DNA from: Dactylellina haptotyla
Lineage: Eukaryota; Ascomycota; Orbiliomycetes; Orbiliales; Orbiliaceae
NCBI GenBank assembly: GCA_031310005.1
Contig: CM062381.1
Coordinates: 3,472,001 to 3,536,000, forward strand
Length of the DNA stretch: 64,000 bases
Direction: 5' to 3'
A program made the position numbers and the translations under genes. Shown piece after piece: positions 56,773-64,000 of the stretch (its first letter is position 1; each line of letters begins with the position of its first letter). A model generated the notes under the pieces. It made no database searches, was not told where the DNA came from, and worked only from the letters and a program-made list of their open reading frames with translations.

Positions 56773-59700
56773 TCAAGAGGCTTGGTTGGTAAAAGGCTTC
56801 GTCAACCTTCTTCCGATGTCTCGTAGTCTAAATCGCTTATTCGCTGAGATGGATTGGTTTCTATTATCTTGAGGCCTTTCAGGGGGACAGCGCCATACGA
56901 TATCCCACTCTGCGATGAGATCTTCAGGGAGCTGTAAGCTTTGAAATGTCCGGAACGTTCCAGCCAAAGCTTTCTCGGCCCTTTGCGCTGGATCCGCCCG
57001 CGGTTCATCGAATGGCGAGAAATAAACCTCGGCGTTTTGAAACCCGAAGATCTTATAAACCGTGGTTCCATTTTCTTCAACTTTGATGGCGAGGGGGCAA
57101 CCGCTCGCACCTCTCATGTCTGGAAGGTCAGGAGTATTGTCGGAATTTTCGTATTTATATTTGAGTTCTCCATTCTCACCGATGAAGTCCGACCTCCAAA
57201 TGTAAGACCTTTGGAAATATTCTTGTAGCAGACGGCTCGAAGAGACCTCGGTGGGAACATAGAGAGTACCCTCTATTGCTCCCACACTTTCCACTGTGGA
57301 GGCCGACGTCGTTCTGCTGGTGAAACCGGAGTCTCTAGGCCCTTCAGATGAGCTAGCTATATGATCAGAAGCGGAAGCTGATGTATTCGCACTCTTCTTT
57401 CCCAAAGACACTTCTGATGCCGCTGGCGTGATTTCTAGTGAGTTTGGGTTTTGGCGAGTAGGTTCCCATGCTGGACTAAGTCTGTCACGTTGAGCGATTT
57501 GCTGTTTGGTATTCTTGTAAACCCCTATCTGGATGCCGTTGTTGGTATCCACGTCCGGGTTATTGAAGGCCCCTGGGGGGAAGATTATTGCACCGGATTC
57601 CTCGTATGTAGCGGAATCTAGCTTCATAGACCGGTCCAAGTTACCATCAAACCCAAGGAGATATATTGGGTTGCAGATAAGGTCTTCGTTTAAGGTATTT
57701 ATCCATTCCATCTTGACTGGGTTCCCATCAGGATCTTTCAGTATTAAGTAAGGCATATGGTGTGCCTCGTTTGGCAATGCTTTTATTAAGCCCAAATCAT
57801 GCATTAACAGAAGCGGCTTGCCGATAACTTTATCTATAGGGTTTTCTTTTTCATGCTTTCGATAGACATATTTCCGCTTGTCCTCGAAATCTTTGTGGAT
57901 AGCTCCGAACTGGTCGTGAAAGTTAGCATCCCGTCCCCAAGCAAAGTAGTTGGGGGTACTTACATTCGGTCTATCTGGCCCGCAACTAAAACTAAAGTGT
58001 TTTCCGACGAAAGCCGTGTATTGTGTACCCGATTTCTCTGTCAATCTTTCGAACTCCTCGGTTTCCCTCAGATCGTCAACTGTTTGCTCGAAAATCGAGC
58101 CTAAACCGTGAACCGGGAATGTCAGTGTTTCTAAGTGGTCTTTTTTGTGCATGAGCCTAAGACCTGCACGGATATCATGATTTTCGAACTGGGTTACTGA
58201 TACCCCCTTTCTAGCCGGGGTGTAGGTAACATGTAGCGGAGTTCCGACGCTCTCGATGACAGGCTTCGGGGTCCTGTCTCGAGCCGGACGGGAGGTTCGA
58301 TGAGTGGAGCCACCTGTAGTAAAATTTTGACGAAAGGTAACATAGTTAACCCTTAAGCCGCCAAAAGTACGAGGCCTCCGGTAAAACTCTTTTTCTAGGT
58401 TCAAATCATCATCGTGAAGGATAAGAAGTGTGCCGTTTAGGAGCACATAGGCGGCTTTTGCATTAGGATAAGTTTTAAAGAGAAGGCGAAGGGTATCGTC
58501 GTTAAGGTTTCTTCTAGGATTGATTTGCGTTTTCAGAGGATCTCGGAGTGTGCTAAAAGAGCCAAATATAATCGGGGAGTAGTTAAGCACAACCGGTCTT
58601 TGAGCAATCCGTAGAGGTATGAATGGGATCAAGTGCGTTGGTGTTGAGGATGCATCTATCGTCCAAATGTTGTGTGTGAACGATGCCAACCCGACCCATT
58701 TCGGTAGATCCTTCTTGATAGCTTGCCAGTTGGAAGAAGTCGCAGTTCTGGTTTTATCGAAATGACTTCCTAGCCATGAACGAGTGATCTGTTGTGGCCG
58801 GCCCCGTGATCCAGGCTTTTTCGGAGAGGACGGCCTTCGATATCGGTGAAAATATTCCACTCCTTGCCTGAATCCTTTCAGATTGGCCAAGAAGAAACCC
58901 ACGCTCCGACTATCGCTTATTCTCATCTTATCCATAGTTTCCACCGCTTGGTCTATATATTGGAGCGTGTATAAGACCGAATCTATATCTCTTCTATCAA
59001 ATTGTTCCATTTTGGCGCTATCAGTAACAGCCTGGTGGGGAGTGTCGGTCTCATCAACAGGGATATCGAGCTCTTCGGGATCCTCGAGTATGGTACCAGA
59101 CAAGCGATCTCCCCCGTCCGCCATCTCTGATATCATGTTACTCGACAATACGCTTTCAGGGTCGATACTTGGATTTTTATCAATAAAACGCTTTTTAAGT
59201 GCCCTAATATTTTCCAAGAAATTCTTTACATTTCTGCGATCGCTCCAGGTTGATTGTTTCGATGGTCGAGCCGATTGTTCCAGCAATTGTAGATTAAGCA
59301 ACTCTCCCACACTGTCTTTGCAAAGAGTCTCGAGCATCTTTGTGTCGGTATCACTGTCACGGCTGGGTGTTCTCTGTGAGGTTGTGATACTTGGATCACC
59401 AATAGCTTCTGGCTTTTCTGTTTCATTGGCTTCCGTCGGATGAGAGGAATGTTGTGTTTCTGTCATTATGGTGGCTTGCGTCTCCTTCTCAGTCATAGAT
59501 GCTAGCTCGGATTGGCTTTCGCCTCCCGTGTTTTTTGATTGAAAGGTAGTCGAACTGCTGACTTGCTGGGCGTCTTTGAGCAGAGATGCCGGATCTCCAA
59601 GGGCATCGCCAATATCTGTCGCACTAGTGCGAGTACTAGAGGTGATATTAGTATCAAAAATGGATTCTCGACTAATGCTATTATAGCTACTACTAGAATC

Positions 59701-60657
59701 CCGCTCGCTCGAGTAGTGTGTAATCGCGTTCGCCGAATAATGAAAACGAAATCCATCATATGCATATGTTGGACTATTCGTTGGCGTTCGGTCTTCTTCC
59801 TCAGGCGGACGAACGGGCGTATGGTATCTTTGGCCGTGTTCTTTAATAGACTCGATGAAAGCCTCTTGGGTGATTTCTCGATCGTGGTCTCTCAGTGCCT
59901 TATCGAGACTCATGATTGGGTCTGTGGGAGTTCTAGAGAAATCCTTGTGGTCACTCGTGGCCTCAATGGAGCCAATGAGAGAAGATGCTTCATTTTCAAC
60001 TTCCGAATCAGCTGCTTGCGATAAAACATCCTCTTCCCGCCTTCGGTCACTTTGATCCTCTGAATCTGCGATAGTTTTTATCGATAGTGCCTCAGGAATA
60101 CTATCTTTTCCCGCGACACCTTTATATGAGAAAAGGTCATTTGTAGTAGTTTCTTTCCGAATAAAACTAGGATCTTCTTGTCCGATAGCTGAAAAGTTCT
60201 TTCCTTTATTTGAGAAAGCTGGCAAAGAATACTCCGATTGTTCGCTACCATCCGCTCTATTTGCAAACGTAACTGGCGGTGCGAAGTCACCTGAATGGCG
60301 TAGGATACGGATATCATCGATTTTCCTTCGGAACTGGAAGGGGCCTTTATTCGATCGGGATAAGTCGTTTGGGTTCTCTGGTGCGCTTGGAAGTGTGGGT
60401 TCCTGGTATTCATTTGGATCTTCCCCTCCATATGCGAAGGCAACTGTATGAGCAACACTTGCTTGATAATTATTGTAATCCACAGCCTGTCCTAAATAGC
60501 TTGCTCGCCTGAAGGAGCCTCTTGTTGACGGAGCAGATGTAGTACGAAGCTGAAAAGACTCGAGGGAAAGGATATCAGAAGAATTAAACTCTCCGTATAT
60601 GCTATCGAGTTGTGCTGCCGCCGCTCCATCGTGTTGAGAAAGTTCATATGGAACCAT
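56773..60657 (-). CDS. Large protein with C-terminal trypsin-like serine protease domain
   Basis: A single exon encodes 1294 residues starting MVPYELSQHDG. The first 560 residues are disordered, rich in Ser, Thr, Asp and Glu (SSYNSISRESIF, TSSTRTSATDIGD). A helical stretch near 560-620 leads into a globular C-terminal half. There, GLRLMHKKDHLETLTFPVHG holds a His at 850 in the place of the trypsin-fold catalytic His, LLMHDLGLIKAL holds Asp954 in a DIALIKL-like strand, and MRGASGCPLAI holds Ser1185 in a GxSGxP motif. The order and local context fit a PA-clan serine protease, with an unusually large (about 230-residue) insertion between Asp and Ser. There is no signal peptide, so it should be intracellular. 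Whether it is active is unknown. Confidence 0.65.
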   Translation of the reverse strand: MVPYELSQHDGAAAAQLDSIYGEFNSSDILSLESFQLRTTSAPSTRGSFRRASYLGQAVDYNNYQASVAHTVAFAYGGEDPNEYQEPTLPSAPENPNDLSRSNKGPFQFRRKIDDIRILRHSGDFAPPVTFANRADGSEQSEYSLPAFSNKGKNFSAIGQEDPSFIRKETTTNDLFSYKGVAGKDSIPEALSIKTIADSEDQSDRRREEDVLSQAADSEVENEASSLIGSIEATSDHKDFSRTPTDPIMSLDKALRDHDREITQEAFIESIKEHGQRYHTPVRPPEEEDRTPTNSPTYAYDGFRFHYSANAITHYSSERDSSSSYNSISRESIFDTNITSSTRTSATDIGDALGDPASLLKDAQQVSSSTTFQSKNTGGESQSELASMTEKETQATIMTETQHSSHPTEANETEKPEAIGDPSITTSQRTPSRDSDTDTKMLETLCKDSVGELLNLQLLEQSARPSKQSTWSDRRNVKNFLENIRALKKRFIDKNPSIDPESVLSSNMISEMADGGDRLSGTILEDPEELDIPVDETDTPHQAVTDSAKMEQFDRRDIDSVLYTLQYIDQAVETMDKMRISDSRSVGFFLANLKGFRQGVEYFHRYRRPSSPKKPGSRGRPQQITRSWLGSHFDKTRTATSSNWQAIKKDLPKWVGLASFTHNIWTIDASSTPTHLIPFIPLRIAQRPVVLNYSPIIFGSFSTLRDPLKTQINPRRNLNDDTLRLLFKTYPNAKAAYVLLNGTLLILHDDDLNLEKEFYRRPRTFGGLRVNYVTFRQNFTTGGSTHRTSRPARDRTPKPVIESVGTPLHVTYTPARKGVSVTQFENHDIRAGLRLMHKKDHLETLTFPVHGLGSIFEQTVDDLRETEEFERLTEKSGTQYTAFVGKHFSFSCGPDRPNVSTPNYFAWGRDANFHDQFGAIHKDFEDKRKYVYRKHEKENPIDKVIGKPLLLMHDLGLIKALPNEAHHMPYLILKDPDGNPVKMEWINTLNEDLICNPIYLLGFDGNLDRSMKLDSATYEESGAIIFPPGAFNNPDVDTNNGIQIGVYKNTKQQIAQRDRLSPAWEPTRQNPNSLEITPAASEVSLGKKSANTSASASDHIASSSEGPRDSGFTSRTTSASTVESVGAIEGTLYVPTEVSSSRLLQEYFQRSYIWRSDFIGENGELKYKYENSDNTPDLPDMRGASGCPLAIKVEENGTTVYKIFGFQNAEVYFSPFDEPRADPAQRAEKALAGTFRTFQSLQLPEDLIAEWDIVWRCPPERPQDNRNQSISANKRFRLRDIGRRLTKPFTNQAS

Positions 60658-61721
60658 AGTGTGCAGCGGTACAGATAGTTTCTATTGGTAGAGGTTAAAG
60701 ACTGCATGCATATAGCATGACTAGGTTTCTAAATACCTTGGTTTTGCTTATAATACTTCCGTGACTCAAGGGATAGCCTTGTTGCGGATTATAGCCTCTC
60801 TCTTTTGAGCGCTGGACTGCTGGTAGACTGGATTTTGATATTAGGACCGGATAGTTGGGATTTGGACCACCAAAAACCTACGTGTACTTGCATCAAACGG
60901 GCTACTCATTCCTTAAAGGGGTTTTAATGTGTAGAGTATAAGAGATCTCGCGAAAAGAAGATATCTTAGTACCGGGTACGAGGTTATGGGTTATAAGTTC
61001 TCAAGACTTCTATTGGTTTTTCAGAGCCTTGCAGCCGCAGCCGTGCATGCGGGCGGTGCAGGACGTGAAAACGGAAGCAGGACAAGATCTTGGAGGGAAG
61101 GCCTCCAGGCGGGTTTTTGCTGCACCTCATCTTCCCACCGCCGTGGTACCCGTACAAAGTCCCCTTTCTAGAACAAGCGTCATCCACGTCAAGAGGCCGG
61201 CTTCAAAGTTCGCCTTACGGTGCACCGGTGCAGGGAGATGCAGCTGGATGGTTGATTCCTCAAATTGTCTGGTGGGAGATATGCGTTGCCGTACCCGCCG
61301 CCCAATCGGACAGGGCTCAGGTTGGCATGCAAAACATCTCGATCCCCCAACTTACAGGTCATTCTCGTGCGGCTGCACAAGGCTTGAGGTTTTAACATAC
61401 AAGGATCCATGAACTCCTCGCTGCAAGTCCACGTATGAACAGCATCACGGGGACGACTCCTCTAGCCAAAATGACTCTATCAGAGCAGCAAATTAAGTCT
61501 GCTCCAAAGGTTTTGTTTCAGAGAGATTTTTATTTAATGGCAAAGCTCCGCCACTCTTACCCAAGGCCTGATCCTTATGCCAGAAGAGGCCTGACTTCTG
61601 ACTTCAAGTCGCGCGCGCGACGTCGTACCAGATTCTTCTGCTCTTTGGGTCCCTTGGGCCTTACTCTCTCGCTTCTCTCGCTAGAATTTAAACCTGGAAC
61701 CGTAATTGTCGGCCCTTTCCG
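60658..61721. other. Divergent region upstream of the protease-like gene
   Basis: About 1.06 kb. The GC-richer part (61010-61420) holds overlapping open frames on both strands, none with recognisable motifs, so no gene was called there. Confidence 0.4.
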
Positions 61722-62728
61722 ATGTCTTACCGTAGACCGGATGTTAGTGGTGAACCTGATGTGTTTGATGACGGTACAGTTAATATTTCTCATTTCATTG
61801 TTTAAGCGCCAGCCTTGTTTCATGGGCCATGTAACTTCAATCAAGAGATGTTTGTCAGATGCATTTTTCCACAGCATTCTGGTGGGCCAGGAAACTAATT
61901 CGCACAATTGCGTCCTTAGAAAGCAGATACGAATCTGATGACATCGACGACGACATCGACGACATTACTGATAGAGTGAAAAGTCTCTCCGTAGTTAGAT
62001 ACACAGGTATGTTTGATTATTATACCTACTCACAATATTGGGGAGTTCTTGTTTCTCGAATCTTGTGTAAATCAAAAATGAAAGAAGGGTATATGACAAG
62101 CTAACAGACTTGTAGCAAGCAGGGCTAGTGAATCCCCAGATTACTTGGACGATGACGAAGATTCATATCTCAATGGAATACCACACATTACCGTAACGGC
62201 CCGCCGCCCTGGGCTTAATGTAAATCAAACCGACCCTCACATAGCTCCTGTTAGTCCACCTCTTCCCTAATTGACCTAAGTTCCGATCTATCGGTTGAGC
62301 TTTCAAGAGATTGACCACGAACTGCGCTAACTCTCGCGAAGTCTGGACCGATCTACCGTAAAGGAGATAAAGTGATCTCTGAAGAGATGCAATGGGAGAT
62401 CTACGACTACGAATACGAACGTGAGACCCGCATTTGGGTTTATTACACCCTTCCATGGCCAGAAAATCCTGACGACCTTCCATCGAAGCCGTTCACAGAA
62501 GACCAGATCGGACGAAGAATCAGGCCAGAGCCATATTATGAAATTGACGATAAATTCAGAGACCGAGGTAGAGAGAAATGGATCATAAAGGACATGTCTT
62601 TTGATGCTAGTAGGCAGGTCTGCGAGTGGTACTACGAGATGGTCCATCATAAGGGGAAATATCGCCCTGAGTGGACGATTGAATCAGAACTCCATAAGTG
62701 GAAAAGGAAGACTTCGAAGCGGTATTGA
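61722..62728 (+). CDS. Hypothetical acidic protein (4 exons, model tentative)
   Basis: The model uses exons 61722-61773, 61920-62006, 62116-62219 and 62342-62728, joined in frame to 209 residues. It starts MSYRRPDVSGEPDVFDD and passes through an Asp-rich run (ESDDIDDDIDDITDRVKS), then YLDDDEDSYLNGIPHITVTA. The last exon (SGPIYRKGDKVISEEMQWEI, then YYTLPWPENPDD and KWIIKDMSFDASRQV) looks globular and is the best supported part. The final intron is less certain: without it, exon 3 would read on for 17 codons to a stop at 62270. I do not recognise the family; the beginning recalls the MSYRRP starts of several fungal hypothetical proteins. Confidence 0.4.
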
Positions 62729-63553
62729 ATATTTCAAACCCAAAGAACTTGGTACTACGACAGAACTCTGCCTAATATATACACACTAGGCATTTTCTTG
62801 ATCTTGTTGATATATTTCTTTTTCATTTCCATTTTCAGCGCTTTGTATATATCGATCCGCTCAAGCTTTGGCAAGTTCGTCCACATATATTATATTTCAA
62901 CTATTCATCAATTCTTGATTTCCGGACTCCGGAATCCGCCACTCTCGCATTTCACCGCTCTACCAACGCACTAGCGTAAGAGCATCATGAACCGATGCTG
63001 CAAACACATAATGTGAGAGGCAAGTTGCTAAATGAGTGCTTATCGAACCGAGACAAGGCTGTCCTTGGTATTCATCACAACACGACAAAAAAATGGCGGA
63101 GACATAGCTAGGGATGTGACATGCGGCTCTTGATTAAATATTTAAAATATTGGCAGTGGAAATGTCCAAGCAAGGATATCGGCTGACTCAATACACGAAG
63201 AAGGTTTGTGCATTTGTCACGTGTGCATGCACAATCAACTGTTCCACGTCACTCTGATAGTTTCAGAATTCCACAGCCTCGTTGAGCCTTATAAAGCCCA
63301 TCGCGGATCCTCCACCAACTACACCCACTCGCTTCAGTCATATGCTCCTTGGCAGCCTTGCTCGTAGTTTGCGAAAGCCGCAGTCAGAAAACCTTCAAAC
63401 TTCAGGATCCCGATATATATATTGAACTTTAGAAACTAGGTTACTTTCTGTCTCGCAATAAATTTCGAGAATATTAGGCCTCTGGTCTCTAACGGCCGTC
63501 GGTCATTACCAAATTTATATTAATTATAACGCGAAAGACTCACAGTCGGCTTG
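62729..63553. other. Gene-free spacer before the DUF6594 gene
   Basis: About 825 bases. It contains a short perfect inverted repeat (TTCCGGACTCCGGAA near 62920-62935). A tRNA-like reading of this spot on the minus strand was rejected. Confidence 0.4.
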
Positions 63554-64000
63554 ATGAGCTCGCAGATGCCAATCGGGAATTCGGCGCAGAGACCTCATAG
63601 CCAAGGAGACCTGGAGAGTAACCCTCCAGAGCCCAAGGAAACCAGAAGAAAGCGACAAAAATGTGAGACGATATATTGCCAATCCGGGTTTCTGCACAAG
63701 TTAGATCTAATATGATTATGTCATCATAGACAATGAGATACCACCTGGATATTCGAGAATTGCAGCCTATGTTGACGGACACGAGGATGCTCCCATTTTC
63801 AGAAGATTCGGTCTCCTAAAGGCTCGAGTTCTTCTTACCCAACAAGCTGAACTCGAAGAAAAAGAGAACGATCTTAGGAGAATCGATGAGAGAGAAGCAG
63901 CAATTTCTCGACAACGTCAAGAGACACCAGACAACGTCACTTGGTTGCGAGACAAAAACAATACCAGAAAGGATCTTGTAGAAGATATTGCCAAGCGGCT
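63554..64000 (+). CDS. DUF6594-domain protein, N-terminal part (cut by window end)
   Basis: Exon 1 (63554-63662) starts MSSQMPIGNSAQRPHSQGD; a 67-nt phase 1 intron leads to exon 2, which starts at 63730 and runs off the window. Exon 2 carries PPGYSRIAAYVDGHEDAPIF, then RRFGLLKARVLLTQQAELEE, the opening signature of fungal DUF6594 proteins, followed by a coiled-coil-like stretch (KENDLRRIDEREAAISRQRQ). Full-length members usually end in several membrane helices, which would lie beyond this window. Function is unknown; the family is widely expanded in filamentous ascomycetes. Confidence 0.8.

Noticed and set aside
61029-61412. Overlapping open frames of 100-127 codons
   Set aside because: Several frames on both strands are open because of base composition; none shows a domain or a plausible exon chain.
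62915-62990. tRNA-like sequence on the minus strand (GTTGGTAGAGC, then GGATTCCGGAGTCC)
   Set aside because: The apparent B-box is part of a short perfect inverted repeat and the stems do not form a tRNA.
1-64000. Intact mobile elements, LTR or virus-like copies, CRISPR arrays
   Set aside because: No transposase, reverse transcriptase, capsid or polymerase motifs, no long terminal or regularly spaced repeats were seen.

Overview
The window looks like nuclear DNA of a filamentous ascomycete (Pezizomycotina). The signs are short GT-AG introns (mostly 60-200 nt) with CTAAC or CTGAC branch sites, a NACHT-WD40 NLR gene, a fungal CBM1 module on a polygalacturonase, a Bot1/mS45 mitoribosomal protein, a DUF6594 gene, intron-bearing tRNAs and a U6 snRNA gene split by an intron. 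Class level is uncertain; Orbiliomycetes is a guess. I saw no intact transposon, LTR element, virus copy or CRISPR array.

Left part (0.5-18 kb). Two genes whose spliced products resemble RNase III domains with altered catalytic residues (0.5-1.7 and 15.6-16.6 kb) bracket a SPRY-like gene, a tandem array of four paralogous secreted cysteine-rich proteins on the minus strand (4.1-10.5 kb) and a 1302-residue protein of unknown function. An F-box gene follows. The four secreted proteins have a signal peptide, a dibasic site and spaced motifs that read like beta/gamma-crystallin Greek keys.

Middle part (18-41 kb). An ADP-sugar Nudix hydrolase is divergent from a SesA-like/NACHT/WD40 NLR. Next come an MscL-type mechanosensitive channel with a C-terminal zinc ribbon (four exons), the U6 snRNA gene with a B-box inside its intron, a CBM1-GH28 endopolygalacturonase, tRNA-Gly(GCC), a single-pass membrane protein, mS45, an ALKBH2/3-type demethylase and a Cti6-like PHD protein.

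Right part (41-64 kb). Gene density drops. A 5.3 kb and a 3.9 kb non-coding stretch precede a conserved fungal protein of unknown function and the PP4 regulatory subunit Psy2 (8 exons). These are followed by tRNA-Gln(CUG), a large protein with a recognisable trypsin-like His-Asp-Ser set, a small multi-exon hypothetical gene and a DUF6594 gene cut by the window end.

Most genes here are unrelated housekeeping or accessory genes and are not an operon-like unit. The one clear local expansion is the secreted tandem array. Exon coordinates were worked out by hand from splice signals, reading frame and family conservation.
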